Assembly: GCF_900090205.1 (NCBI RefSeq)
Contig: NZ_LT607802.1
Coordinates: forward strand, 1,025,846 to 1,089,845
Source: Vogesella sp. LIG4
GTDB lineage: Bacteria; Pseudomonadota; Gammaproteobacteria; Burkholderiales; Chromobacteriaceae
DNA length: 64,000 bases
Direction: 5' to 3'
Part shown: positions 37,241-48,891 of the stretch, one piece after another
Layout: each line of letters opens with the position of its first letter
Numbering within the stretch: position 1 is the stretch's first letter
Program-made: the position numbers and the translations under genes
The notes under the pieces: generated by a model
Told to the model about the DNA's origin: nothing
Databases searched by the model: none
What the model saw: the letters and a program-made list of their open reading frames with translations, nothing else

Positions 37241-40200
37241 ATGAGCAACTTCAGCTTCCTGCAGGCCGAGTGGGCCTTCTTACACGAGGCAGCTTCTAAG
37301 GCCGAGCAAGCGGTGCATAACGACCCACGTACCGCCTGTTTCTACGCTCGTCGTAGCCTGGAACTTGGCGTTGCCTGGCTGTTCGCCCACGACAAAGCCT
37401 TCAAGGTGCCTTATCAGGACAACCTGAGTGCCTTCATCTTTGAACCGAGCTTCCGCAAGCAAGTTGGTGAAGCACTGTTTGCCAAAGCCAAGCTCATCAA
37501 AGACCTGGGCAACATGGCCGTGCATAGCAACAAGAAGGTACTGGAATCTGATGCGCTGTCTGCCACGCGCGAGTTGTTTCACTTCTGCTTCTGGCTAGCA
37601 CGCAACTACGGACGTACAACACGTCCGGCCCCAGGCCTAGGCTTCACACCTGAACTATTACCCAAAGCAGCAAGCGCTCCGGCATTAACCCAGAGCCAGC
37701 TTCAGAAGCTGTCTGACGAGCTCTCGGAACAGAATGAAGCGCTATCCATCCTACGCAGCGAGAAAGCGGAACTCGATGCAGAGCTACAGCAACTTCGTGC
37801 TGAGCTAGCCAAGGCCAAACAAGCTAATGCGGCAGAGCCAGACAATCACGACTACTCCGAAGCTGAAACACGCAAAGCCTACATCGACCTGCTCTTACGT
37901 GAGGCCGGCTGGAACCTCGACCCGGAAACAAACTTCGAAATAGAAGTTATCGGGATGCCCAATAACGAAGGTAAGGGCTACGTCGATTACGTATTCTGGG
38001 GCAATGACGGCAAGCCGTTGATGTTGGTCGAAGCCAAACGCACCACCAAAGACCCGAATGTCGGTCAGCAACAGGCCTTGTTGTATGCCGAATGTCTGGA
38101 GCAGATGTTTGGCCAGCGCCCCATCATTTTCTACTCCAATGGTTACGAACATTGGATATGGGACGACGAGTCTTACTCACCACGCAAGGTGCAGGGCTTC
38201 TACAAAAGAGATGAGCTGGAACTCTTGATTCAGCGCCGCAGCAGTCGCAAGAAGCTGTCTGAAGCTATCATCAATCCCAACATCATCGAGCGTTATTACC
38301 AGACCCGCGCCGTGCGCCGCGTCGGTGAAACCTTTGAGGAGCACAAACAGCGTAAATCGCTGCTGGTGATGGCGACAGGCTCCGGCAAGACACGTACAGT
38401 GATTGCGTTGACGGATGTACTAATGCGCAGCAATTGGGTCAAACGGGTTCTGTTCCTAGCAGACCGTGTTGCTCTAGTAAATCAGGCGGTCAATGCTTTC
38501 AAAACGCATCTACCTGATGCAGCGCCCGTCAATCTGGTGACAGAAAAGAATACGGATGGCCGGGTTTTTGTTTCGACCTATCCCACGATGATGGGGCTTA
38601 TCGATGAGACCCTGAATGGCCAGCGTCGTTTCGGTGTTGGCCACTTTGACCTCATCGTCATTGATGAGGCTCACCGTTCGGTCTACCAGAAGTACCGAGC
38701 CATCTTCGACTACTTTGACAGCATGCTGGTGGGGCTTACCGCCACACCCAAGGATGAAATCGACAAGAATACCTATGGGTTGTTTGACCTCGAAACCGGA
38801 GTGCCAACAGATGCCTACACACTGGAGCAGGCCATTGAGGACAAAAACCTTGTCAAGCCTGTACCCATCTCGGTACCACTAAAGTTCCAGCGAGAGGGTA
38901 TCAAATACAACAACCTTAGTGATGAAGAAAAGGAACAGTGGGACTCGCTGGAATGGAATGATGAAGGCACGGTGCCTGCTGAAGTAGACCCGGCGGAACT
39001 GAACCAGTGGTTGTTCAACATCGACACCGTAGATAAGGTGCTCGAATTGCTAATGACAAATGGCCAGAAGGTGGCCGGCGGCGACCGCCTAGGCAAGACC
39101 ATTATCTTTGCCAAAAACAACGACCACGCCAACTTCATCGTCGAGCGCTTTAATGTCAATTACCCGCAATACAGAGGCCATTTTGCGCGAGTGGTGACCT
39201 ACAAGACTGAGTACGCACAAAGCCTCATCGATGACTTTTCGAAGAAAGACAAGATGCCGCACATTGCCGTATCCGTCGATATGTTGGATACGGGGATTGA
39301 TGTACCAGAAGTAGTCAATCTAGTCTTCTTCAAAGCCGTACGCTCAAAAACAAAGTTTTGGCAGATGGTCGGCCGGGGTACCCGGCTATGCGAAGACTTG
39401 TTCGGCCCAGGTAAAGAAAAGAAAGATTTTTACATCTTCGACTTCTGCGGCAATTTGGAATTCTTCGGCCAAAATCCTGATTTCACCGAAGGCTCTACAA
39501 CCGAATCGCTCTCTGCCCGGCTGTTCAAGGCTCGACTACAGGTCATCCTTGAACTCGACAAGAAACTCAAGCTAGCCCAGAGCCCAGCAGAAGACGAGCA
39601 ACCGCAAGATGCCGGCTCTTATACCGAGGAACAGCTGCGTAAAGATGTCGCCGAGATGCTGCACGAGAAAGTCCAAACCATGAATGTGGACAACTTCGTC
39701 GTACGACCGCAGCGTCGTTATGTGGAAAAATTTGCTGATGCCAAGGCGTGGACCAAGCTTGGTCCCGATGAAGTTGAAGAACTGAACACCAAATTGGCAA
39801 ACCTGCCATCCACCGTCAGCGATGACGATGAAGAAGCCAAGCGTTTCGACATGCTGGTATTACGTACCCAGTTGGCCATATTGCTGGCCGAACCGGAGTT
39901 CGCATCGCTACGTGAACGCATCCAACGCATCGCCATCGAGCTGGAGGGGCAGATGGCTATTCCAGCCATCAAAGTCGAAGCTCAACTGATTCAAGCCTTA
40001 GTTAGCGATGAATGGTGGGAAGGTGTGACCGTTCCCATGTTGGAAAATGTTCGCCGGCGGTTGCGAGCCCTAATCAAGCTCATCCCGAAAGGCCAAAAGA
40101 AGGTCGTGTACACCGACTTTCAGGATGAGCTAGGCGATACCGCCATTATCGAGTTGCCGCAGATAACTGCCGGTCTGAACATGAGTAAGTTCAAGGACAA

Positions 40201-40645
40201 AGCACGCTCTTTCCTGAAATCACATGAATCGCACCTATCGCTGCAGCGTCTTCGTCGCAACCAACCAATGACGGAAACCGATTTGGATGAGTTGGAAAAA
40301 ATGCTGCTGGACGCCGGGGGCACACCAGCGCTAATTACCAAAGCCAAAGAGCAGTCGCATGGTCTTGGGCTGTTTGTACGTTCCTTAGTCGGACTTGACC
40401 ATGAGGCTGCTATGAATGCTTTCAGTGACTTCATCAGCGGTACAACAGCCACCCCGAATCAAATTGAGTTCATCAACCTAGTGGTTCAGGAGCTGACGCA
40501 GGCAGGAGTAATGGAGCCGGAGCGCCTGTTCCAGTCACCATTCACAGACATGAATGCCCAGGGCCCGATGGGTATTTTTCAACCCTCCAAGGTAACGCAG
40601 CTTGTTGCAGTGCTGGATGCAATTAAGGAACGGGCTATCGCCTAA
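37241..40645 (+). CDS. hsdR: Type I restriction endonuclease subunit HsdR with DUF4145 head
   Basis: A 1134-residue translocase-nuclease. Residues about 1-115 form a DUF4145-like domain (FLHEAASKAEQAVHNDPRTACFYARRSLELGVAWLF), followed by a coiled-coil-like segment (145-200). The nuclease core is GYVDYVFWGNDGKPLMLVEAKRT (about 245-267: D...E-x-K). Walker A is MATGSGKTRTVIAL (about 376-389), the DEAH-type Walker B is VIDEAHRSVYQKYR (about 473), and motif III is LTATPK. The helicase C-terminal block contains DMLDTGIDVPEV and QMVGRGTRL. HsdR pulls DNA past the bound complex and cuts where two complexes collide. A GGGAG ribosome-binding site precedes the ATG. It completes the hsdM-S-R set despite four intervening genes. 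Confidence 0.95.
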   Translation: MSNFSFLQAEWAFLHEAASKAEQAVHNDPRTACFYARRSLELGVAWLFAHDKAFKVPYQDNLSAFIFEPSFRKQVGEALFAKAKLIKDLGNMAVHSNKKVLESDALSATRELFHFCFWLARNYGRTTRPAPGLGFTPELLPKAASAPALTQSQLQKLSDELSEQNEALSILRSEKAELDAELQQLRAELAKAKQANAAEPDNHDYSEAETRKAYIDLLLREAGWNLDPETNFEIEVIGMPNNEGKGYVDYVFWGNDGKPLMLVEAKRTTKDPNVGQQQALLYAECLEQMFGQRPIIFYSNGYEHWIWDDESYSPRKVQGFYKRDELELLIQRRSSRKKLSEAIINPNIIERYYQTRAVRRVGETFEEHKQRKSLLVMATGSGKTRTVIALTDVLMRSNWVKRVLFLADRVALVNQAVNAFKTHLPDAAPVNLVTEKNTDGRVFVSTYPTMMGLIDETLNGQRRFGVGHFDLIVIDEAHRSVYQKYRAIFDYFDSMLVGLTATPKDEIDKNTYGLFDLETGVPTDAYTLEQAIEDKNLVKPVPISVPLKFQREGIKYNNLSDEEKEQWDSLEWNDEGTVPAEVDPAELNQWLFNIDTVDKVLELLMTNGQKVAGGDRLGKTIIFAKNNDHANFIVERFNVNYPQYRGHFARVVTYKTEYAQSLIDDFSKKDKMPHIAVSVDMLDTGIDVPEVVNLVFFKAVRSKTKFWQMVGRGTRLCEDLFGPGKEKKDFYIFDFCGNLEFFGQNPDFTEGSTTESLSARLFKARLQVILELDKKLKLAQSPAEDEQPQDAGSYTEEQLRKDVAEMLHEKVQTMNVDNFVVRPQRRYVEKFADAKAWTKLGPDEVEELNTKLANLPSTVSDDDEEAKRFDMLVLRTQLAILLAEPEFASLRERIQRIAIELEGQMAIPAIKVEAQLIQALVSDEWWEGVTVPMLENVRRRLRALIKLIPKGQKKVVYTDFQDELGDTAIIELPQITAGLNMSKFKDKARSFLKSHESHLSLQRLRRNQPMTETDLDELEKMLLDAGGTPALITKAKEQSHGLGLFVRSLVGLDHEAAMNAFSDFISGTTATPNQIEFINLVVQELTQAGVMEPERLFQSPFTDMNAQGPMGIFQPSKVTQLVAVLDAIKERAIA

Positions 40646-40780
40646 TGCACTACCCGCTGTAATTGGGAAAGTCCACTGTGCCGATTTTCAACAATATGGC
40701 AGTACAAAGTCATGTAACAAGCGAAAGATTAGTCCGCAATATTATTTATATAACCAAGTTACATTTTTCAAGGCAAGAAA

Positions 40781-41761
40781 ATGAAAAGCACTGACGTATT
40801 CAAAAAAATTGAGGACTCTATTGATTCATTAACAATTGATGAGTCGGAAAAAAAATCCCTTCTAGAAGGTGTTCTCCGGTTAAAAAAGCAAAAAATCAAT
40901 CTGATGATTACAGGGGCTACTGGCTGTGGAAAGAGTTCAACAATCAACGCAATGTTTAAGTCTAGTGTTGCAAAGGTTGGAACTGGCGTAGACCCAGAGA
41001 CGATGGACATTCAAAAATATGAACTCGACAATCTTGTGCTATGGGATAGTCCAGGGCTTGGAGATGGGAAAGATAAAGACATCGTCCACGCAAAAGGAAT
41101 TATCAAAAAATTAAACGAACTAGATAATGACGGCAACCCTATAATTGATTTGGTCCTTGTGATATTAGAGGGTGGAAGTAGAGACCTAGGCACATCTTAT
41201 GAACTTATTAACCAAGTGATAATTCCAAACCTTGGTGAAAATGCAAAAGACAGAATTCTTATTGCAATCAATCAGGCGGATGTTGCGATGAAGGGTAGGT
41301 ACTGGGACCATCAAAACAACAAGCCCATGCCAGAATTAGTTAAATTCTTGGACGAAAAAGTCCAGTCAGTAAAGAGAAGGATTAAAGAAGCTACAGACGT
41401 AGATGTAGAGCCCATATATTACTCAGCGGGATATAAAGACAAAGACCTTGAGCAAAAGCCTTGGAATCTTTCAAAATTATTATTTTTCATTGTAAAAAAT
41501 ACGAAAGCAGAAAAAAGACTTTCGTATATCGAAAATATTTCTACAGACAAAGAGATGTGGGAAAATGACGATGAACTGATGGATTACAAAAAGGAGACTC
41601 AAAGAAGTTTTCAGGAAGTTGCGACCCATATTACCAAAAATACGCTGGCTGGAGCCGCAGCAGGGGCCGCAATCGGGTCTGTCGTACCTGTTATAGGAAC
41701 TGCAATTGGTTCAGCCGTTGGGGCCGCAATCGGATTTATTGGTGGTCTTTTCGGATGGTAA
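40781..41761 (+). CDS. Small GTPase with C-terminal glycine-zipper membrane segment
   Basis: A 326-residue P-loop GTPase of the YfjP/septin-like TRAFAC class. G1 is MITGATGCGKSSTINAMF (about 43-60), G3 is WDSPGLGDG (about 87-95), and G4 reads INQADVAMKG (about 164) rather than NKxD. A charged stretch follows, then a 40-residue tail from about 285 made of repeated glycine/alanine spacing ([21 protein letters not shown], then GAAIGFIGGLFGW). Such glycine zippers insert into membranes in bacterial toxins and in immunity-related GTPases. The gene overlaps its paralogue downstream by seven bases. GC is far below that of gyrB next door. A defence role is inference from location and architecture. 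Confidence 0.8.
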   Translation: MKSTDVFKKIEDSIDSLTIDESEKKSLLEGVLRLKKQKINLMITGATGCGKSSTINAMFKSSVAKVGTGVDPETMDIQKYELDNLVLWDSPGLGDGKDKDIVHAKGIIKKLNELDNDGNPIIDLVLVILEGGSRDLGTSYELINQVIIPNLGENAKDRILIAINQADVAMKGRYWDHQNNKPMPELVKFLDEKVQSVKRRIKEATDVDVEPIYYSAGYKDKDLEQKPWNLSKLLFFIVKNTKAEKRLSYIENISTDKEMWENDDELMDYKKETQRSFQEVATHITKNTLAGAAAGAAIGSVVPVIGTAIGSAVGAAIGFIGGLFGW

Positions 41762-42435
41762 ATATGTACCAATTTTACAGGCATGAAGAGCTAGACAAAA
41801 AATCATCAGAACTTGGAATAATATTCGACGTCATGGTGACAGGAGTAACAGGCGCCGGAAAGTCAACTACGTTAAATACAATATTTCAAAAAGAAGTCGC
41901 AAAAGTTGGAAAAGGAGTTGACCCTGAAACAATGAGTCTTGACAGCTACAAATTAAACAACTCTTTTAGATTATGGGATACCCCCGGCCTTGGGGATGGA
42001 AAGGAAAACGACAAGAATCATTGCAAATCGCTGATAAACCTTCTCTACAAAAATTATGGCGAAAATCATGGTTTCATTGACCTTGTTTTAGTAATAGTTG
42101 ATGGCTCTAGCAGGGACATGGGCACAACCTATAAACTATTAAATGAGATTATTGTGCCAAATTTTCAAAAAGAAAGAATAATGATAGCGATTAATCAAGC
42201 CGACATCGCTATGAAAGGCCGTTACTGGAATCAAATAGAGAGAAAACCAGAACGCGAGTTGATAGATTTCCTTGAAAGCAAATCAACCTCAGTGCAAGAA
42301 AGAGTTCTGGAAGCCACCGGAATTAAGATAAATAGACCGATTTATTACTCTGCAGAGCACAATTACAACATAGAAAAACTCTTAGACCTGCTTATTAGCA
42401 ATATGCCAAAAAACAAACGAACGTTGATTTCCTAA
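41755..42435 (+). CDS. Second, tail-less paralogous GTPase
   Basis: A 226-residue GTPase clearly paralogous to the preceding one: G1 VTGVTGAGKSTTLNTIF, the shared block VAKVGKGVDPETMSLDSYKL (VAKVGTGVDPETMDIQKYEL in the neighbour), G3 WDTPGLGDG and the same variant G4 INQADIAMKGRYW. It ends after the GTPase fold and has no glycine-zipper tail. ATG 41755 overlaps the upstream stop; ATG 41764 is an alternative start. The pair suggests a heteromeric GTPase in which one subunit carries the membrane module. No other effector is adjacent: 270 bases of gene-free DNA separate it from the gyrB end. Confidence 0.8.
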   Translation: MVNMYQFYRHEELDKKSSELGIIFDVMVTGVTGAGKSTTLNTIFQKEVAKVGKGVDPETMSLDSYKLNNSFRLWDTPGLGDGKENDKNHCKSLINLLYKNYGENHGFIDLVLVIVDGSSRDMGTTYKLLNEIIVPNFQKERIMIAINQADIAMKGRYWNQIERKPERELIDFLESKSTSVQERVLEATGIKINRPIYYSAEHNYNIEKLLDLLISNMPKNKRTLIS

Positions 42436-42640
42436 AAACATAACATGGGCTCAACCTTGCCCCCCTCCGGTCATGGAGCTCTCCAACGCAATGATTTAGC
42501 GAGCCGGTCAGCTCTGCGCTCCTTAACGGCTACTTCACAAAGCCCGCCACTTCCGTCTCGGGTCGTAAGCAGCCCAGACCTATCCAGAAGCATCATCATC
42601 GGTCTGTATTGGCTCATAACTCATAGCAATGAAAAACAAA

Positions 42641-42670
42641 AGACCCATAAGTTTCTCAACTTATGGGTCT
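42641..42670 (-). terminator. Terminator of gyrB, probably bidirectional
   Basis: A 13-base-pair stem (AGACCCATAAGTT and AACTTATGGGTCT) with a TCTC loop. On the minus strand it is followed by TTTGTTTTTC; on the plus strand by CGTTTTCTC. It marks the right border of the island. Confidence 0.88.
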
Positions 42671-42706
42671 CGTTTTCTCAGCTTATGCGGCTATCTACAT
42701 ACACGA

Positions 42707-45136
<2,430 letters not shown>

Positions 45137-45195
45137 CTACCGTGTGGCCAGGGTTGGCCGCACGGCGCGCCGGCAGGCGCGCCGTGCGCGCATCG

Positions 45196-46305
45196 TCAGA
45201 TGCGCATCGGCATTACGATGTACTTGAAGTTGCTGTTTTCCGGGATGGTCACCAGCGCGGAGCGGGTGCCGTCGCCAAAGGCCAGCTGCAGGGTGTCGGT
45301 CGGCAGGTTGGTCAGCACGTCCAGCAGGTAGTTGATGTTGAAGCCGATCTCCAGCTCGCCGCCCTGGAAGGCGATTTCCAGCTCTTCTTCGGCTTCTTCC
45401 TGCTCGCTGTTGGTACACAGGATGGACATGGCGCCCGGCTTGAGCACCAGGCGCACGCCACGGAATTTCTCGTTGGCCAGAATGGCGGCACGCTGCAGCG
45501 CCTGCAGGAAGGTAACGCGCTCGATCAGGAAGATCTTTTCGTTATCCAGCGGGATCACGCGGTTGTAGTCGGGGAACTTGCCGTCCACCACCTTGCTGAT
45601 GATCACGGTGCTGCCAAAGCTGAAGCGCACCTGGTTGCTCAGCAACTCGATGTTGATCTCTTCGTCGCTGTCCTGCAGCAGCTTGTACAGCTCCAGGATG
45701 GTCTTACGCGGCAGGATCACTTCGCTCTTGGCGAGGGTGGCTTCGATGTCGGCGCAGGCAAAGGCCAGGCGGTGGCCGTCGGTAGCCACCAGGCGCACCT
45801 GGTTGCCCTCGGTCTGCAGCAGGAGGCCGTTCAGGTAGTAGCGGATGTCCTGCACTGCCATGGCGTACTGTACCTGGGCGATCAGGCGCTTCAGGTCGCG
45901 CTGGCTCAGCTTGAAGCTGGCTTCAGCGGCGCTGCCCACGGTCAGCAGCGGGAAGTCGTCCGCCGGCAGGGTCTGCAGGTTGAAGCGGCTCTTGCCGGCT
46001 TTCAGCGTCAGGCGGCCGGCGTCCTGCTGTTCCAGGGTAACGGTGGCGTTGCCCGGAATGGCGCGCAGGATGTCCTGCAGCTTCTTGGCCGAGGTGGTGA
46101 GGCGGAACGGCTCGCCGGCCATATCGTCCGGGCTCGCGGTGGTGATCTGGATTTCCAGGTCGGTGGCGAGGAAGCTCACCGCATCGGCCTTTTTCTCGAT
46201 CAGCACGTTGGACAGGATCGGCAGGGTATGGCGGCGCTCGACAATGCCGGTTACAGCCAGCAGGGGTTTGAGCAGCGCGTCGCGTTCGGCTTGCAGAATC
46301 AGCAT
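45196..46305 (-). CDS. dnaN: DNA polymerase III sliding clamp (beta subunit)
   Basis: The ring-shaped processivity clamp. The 369-residue protein is of standard length with three repeated clamp domains. Recognisable blocks are RRHTLPILSNVLIE near the N-terminus, YYLNGLLLQTEGNQVRLVATDGHRLA in the middle and the C-terminal end TLQLAFGDGTRSALVTIPENSNFKYIVMPMRI, with the expected terminal MPMRI/L. Start ATG 46305 gives MLILQAERDALLKPL, in line with relatives. It lies 36 bases downstream of dnaA, in one operon. Confidence 0.97.
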   Translation of the reverse strand: MLILQAERDALLKPLLAVTGIVERRHTLPILSNVLIEKKADAVSFLATDLEIQITTASPDDMAGEPFRLTTSAKKLQDILRAIPGNATVTLEQQDAGRLTLKAGKSRFNLQTLPADDFPLLTVGSAAEASFKLSQRDLKRLIAQVQYAMAVQDIRYYLNGLLLQTEGNQVRLVATDGHRLAFACADIEATLAKSEVILPRKTILELYKLLQDSDEEINIELLSNQVRFSFGSTVIISKVVDGKFPDYNRVIPLDNEKIFLIERVTFLQALQRAAILANEKFRGVRLVLKPGAMSILCTNSEQEEAEEELEIAFQGGELEIGFNINYLLDVLTNLPTDTLQLAFGDGTRSALVTIPENSNFKYIVMPMRI

Positions 46306-46341
46306 GTGCAGACTCCCGGGGTTACGGTTCGTTTATCAGTA

Positions 46342-47799
46342 TCAGTTACGCAGCATGGCCAGCAGCGTATCGTAATCGTGCGCTATGTCAGCGTCACTAC
46401 CGCGCATCTCGGCAATGGTCTTGCAGGCGTGCAGTACGGTAGTGTGGTCGCGGCCGCCAAAGGCGTCGCCGATATTGGGCAGGCTCAGCGAAGTCAGCTC
46501 CTTGGCCAGCGCCATCGCCACCTGGCGCGGGCGGGCGATGTCGCGGCTGCGCTTCTTGCTGTGCATGTCCGACAGCTTGATCTTGTAGTACTCAGCTACG
46601 GTCTTCTGGATCGCCTCGATGGTGACCTGGCGGTTGCCGGCGGCCAGGATGTCCTTCAGCGCTTCCTTTACCAGCTCCATGGTGATGGGCTGGCTGGTAA
46701 AGCGGGCATAGGCCACCACGCGCTTGAGCGCGCCTTCCAGCTCGCGCACGTTGGAGCGCACGTTCTGGGCGATGAAGAACGCCACATTGTGATCCAGCTT
46801 GGTGTTGTCGGCCTCGGCCTTCTTCATCAGGATCGCCACGCGCATTTCCAGCTCCGGCGGCTGGATTTCCACGGTCAGGCCCCAGCTGAAGCGCGAGATC
46901 AGGCGCTCTTCCATGCCTTCTATCTGCTTGGGGTAGCTGTCGCAGGTCATGATCACCTGCTTGCCGCCCTCGATCAGCGCGTTGAAGGCGTAGAAGAATT
47001 CTTCCTGGGTGCGGTTCTTGCCGGCAAAAAACTGAATATCGTCGATCAGCAGCAGGTCCAGCGAGTGGTAGTAGCGCTTGAACTCGTCGAAGGCCTTGTG
47101 CTGGTAGGCGCGCATGATGTCGGCCACGTAGCGCTCGGCATGGATGTAGCGGATGCGCGCCTGCGGGTTCTTGGCATAGACATGGTTGCCGATCGCCTGG
47201 ATCAAGTGCGTCTTACCCAGGCCCACGCCACCATATACAAACAGCGGGTTGTAGGCGGCATCGCCCGGGTTCTCGGCAATCTGCAGCGCGGCGGCGCGCG
47301 CCAGCTGGTTGCCCTTACCGGTAACCAGGGTGTCGAAGGTGAACGCCGGGTTCAGGCGAGTGCTCTCGTGACCGCCGCCAATGGCCTTCAATGCGGTCTG
47401 CTTGGCCGAGGCGGCCACTGCCGGTGCGCCCTGCTTGTCGCTACCGGCTTCCGCGGTGGCAATTGCCGCCGCCACGTTGGCCGCAGCTGCGGGCGCAGCG
47501 CCGCCGGCACGGGCGGTGGCCTTGGGCGGTGCCAGCGGCGCCGGGGCGGCACCGGCCGGCGCGCCGATGCGCAGCTCCACCGGCAGCTCGCCCAGCAGTT
47601 CGATGGTCAGCGCCTCGATACGCGCCAGGAAGCGGTCCTTGATGAACTGCAGAATGAAGCGGTTGGGCGCGTACAGCACCACGGCCTCCTCGGCTACTTC
47701 TGCAGCCAGAGGACGGATCCAGGTGTTGAATTGCTGCGAGGAGAGTTCTTCCTCAAGCCGCGTCAGGCACGCAGGCCAGAATTGGTCCGGTTCGGTCAT
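46342..47799 (-). CDS. dnaA: Chromosomal replication initiator DnaA
   Basis: DnaA binds DnaA boxes at oriC and unwinds the origin. The 485-residue protein has an N-terminal domain (FWPACLTRLEEELSSQQFNTWIRPL), an alanine/proline-rich linker (about 85-150), the AAA+ core with Walker A GGVGLGKTHLIQAIG and Walker B LLIDDIQFFAGK, and the domain IV signature GGRDHTTVLHACKTI near the C-terminus. I use MTEPDQFWPACL (47799) as start; the longer opening to 47880 adds an unrelated proline-rich leader. The gene faces away from rpmH, the usual layout around a betaproteobacterial origin. Confidence 0.97.
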   Translation of the reverse strand: MTEPDQFWPACLTRLEEELSSQQFNTWIRPLAAEVAEEAVVLYAPNRFILQFIKDRFLARIEALTIELLGELPVELRIGAPAGAAPAPLAPPKATARAGGAAPAAAANVAAAIATAEAGSDKQGAPAVAASAKQTALKAIGGGHESTRLNPAFTFDTLVTGKGNQLARAAALQIAENPGDAAYNPLFVYGGVGLGKTHLIQAIGNHVYAKNPQARIRYIHAERYVADIMRAYQHKAFDEFKRYYHSLDLLLIDDIQFFAGKNRTQEEFFYAFNALIEGGKQVIMTCDSYPKQIEGMEERLISRFSWGLTVEIQPPELEMRVAILMKKAEADNTKLDHNVAFFIAQNVRSNVRELEGALKRVVAYARFTSQPITMELVKEALKDILAAGNRQVTIEAIQKTVAEYYKIKLSDMHSKKRSRDIARPRQVAMALAKELTSLSLPNIGDAFGGRDHTTVLHACKTIAEMRGSDADIAHDYDTLLAMLRN

Positions 47800-47822
47800 C
47801 GATGAGTCATTAAAAACGAAAT

Positions 47823-47854
47823 CCCGCCGCAGACGGTATACAGGATGCGGCGGG
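47823..47854. promoter_or_regulatory. Hairpin in the dnaA leader
   Basis: CCCGCCGCA and TGCGGCGGG form a perfect nine-base-pair inverted repeat 24 bases upstream of the dnaA start. No T-tract follows on either strand, so an operator or mRNA leader structure is more likely than a terminator. Confidence 0.5.
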
Positions 47855-48188
47855 AAGGGTTGGCGGCCATGGGCCGGCAACGTTATTCGGGGTACTGCCG
47901 GGGGAGCCGGTGCGGCTAGCCGGGCGCCGGGCCACGGGTACCTACTCGGCAGCAGTGCGGAATCTGCAAGCCGTGATTCTAAGGGTTTTGGCCCGAGTTA
48001 TCCACAGCGCTGCGCTATTTTTACGCACCAGCTGGCCGGGCAGCCAGCAGAAGCTTGGCATAAATCAAACAGCCGTTTCCACCACCCGCACCACAGCCAC
48101 CCGGGCTCAAGCGACGCCAAGGTTGACAAAAGGCAGTTTTATCTGTGTAATCACGCGTTTATTTCCGTTTCGAAACAGGAAAATCATC
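47855..48188. other. Candidate oriC region between dnaA and rpmH
   Basis: This spacer between divergent dnaA and rpmH is the conserved place of oriC in many proteobacteria. I find one perfect DnaA box, TTATCCACA, at 47998-48006 (plus strand). A TTATCTGTGTAA stretch near 48139 is AT-richer and may belong to the rpmH promoter or an unwinding element. Only one canonical box is visible, so the call rests mainly on context. Confidence 0.5.
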
Positions 48189-48323
48189 ATGAAACGTACT
48201 TACCAGCCGTCCAATACCCGTCGCAAACGCACCCACGGTTTCCTCGTTCGTTCCAAGACCCGCGGTGGTCGCGCCGTTCTGGCCGCCCGTCGTGCCAAGG
48301 GTCGTAAGCGTCTGGCTGTATAA
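48189..48323 (+). CDS. rpmH: 50S ribosomal protein L34
   Basis: A 44-residue, highly basic ribosomal protein. The complete sequence is typical: [20 protein letters not shown], then [20 protein letters not shown] and RLAV. It starts the operon rpmH-rnpA-yidD-yidC and is separated from the next start by three bases. Confidence 0.98.
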   Translation: MKRTYQPSNTRRKRTHGFLVRSKTRGGRAVLAARRAKGRKRLAV

Positions 48324-48326
48324 CGC

Positions 48327-48680
48327 TTGGATCACACATTTCGCCGTGCGCACCGGCTTTTGAAAACGGATGAGTTCTCATCCGTTTTTCATTTGCGCAA
48401 CGCACGCAGCAATACGCTGTTCCAGGTGTATGCCCGGCCCAACGGCCTGGATCACCCGCGCCTGGGCCTGGTGGTCGGCAAAAAGACCGCCAAGCGCGCC
48501 AACCGCCGCAATTACATCAAGCGCACGGTACGCGAATGGTTCCGCCTGCACCGCCATGAACTCCCTGCCCTGGATTTCGTGGTGCGCTCCCGCCAGGCCT
48601 ACCACCGCGACGATTATCGAGATGCGATGGCAGCGTTGGCCGCACTGTTTGCTAAACTAGCGCGATGTCGCAACTCCTGA
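48327..48680 (+). CDS. rnpA: Ribonuclease P protein component
   Basis: The protein subunit of RNase P, which matures tRNA 5' ends with the M1 RNA. The 117-residue basic protein contains the RNR signature ([22 protein letters not shown], about residues 52-73) and the N-terminal [13 protein letters not shown]. The start is TTG at 48327, three bases after the rpmH stop; no ATG fits the conserved N-terminus. The weak start may keep RnpA low relative to L34. It overlaps yidD by 16 bases. Confidence 0.95.
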   Translation: MDHTFRRAHRLLKTDEFSSVFHLRNARSNTLFQVYARPNGLDHPRLGLVVGKKTAKRANRRNYIKRTVREWFRLHRHELPALDFVVRSRQAYHRDDYRDAMAALAALFAKLARCRNS

Positions 48681-48874
48681 TCCTGCTGGTGCGGTTTTAC
48701 CAGCTGGCCATCAGCCCGTGGCTGGCGCCACGGTGCCGCTTCCAGCCCACCTGCTCCAGCTATGCCATAGAGGCGCTGAAAAAGCACGGTGCGCTCAAGG
48801 GCGGCCTGCTTGCAACACGACGGATTTGCCGATGCCACCCCTGGGGCGGCAGCGGTTATGACCCGGTTCCCTGA
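48665..48874 (+). CDS. yidD: Membrane protein insertion efficiency factor YidD
   Basis: A 69-residue membrane-associated protein that assists YidC insertion. The family signature is complete: [35 protein letters not shown], and the conserved tail [18 protein letters not shown] with its cysteine pattern. It overlaps rnpA by 16 bases and ends 17 bases before yidC, as in most bacteria. Confidence 0.96.
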   Translation: MSQLLILLVRFYQLAISPWLAPRCRFQPTCSSYAIEALKKHGALKGGLLATRRICRCHPWGGSGYDPVP

Positions 48875-48891
48875 CCTTTCCGGTAAGAAAG

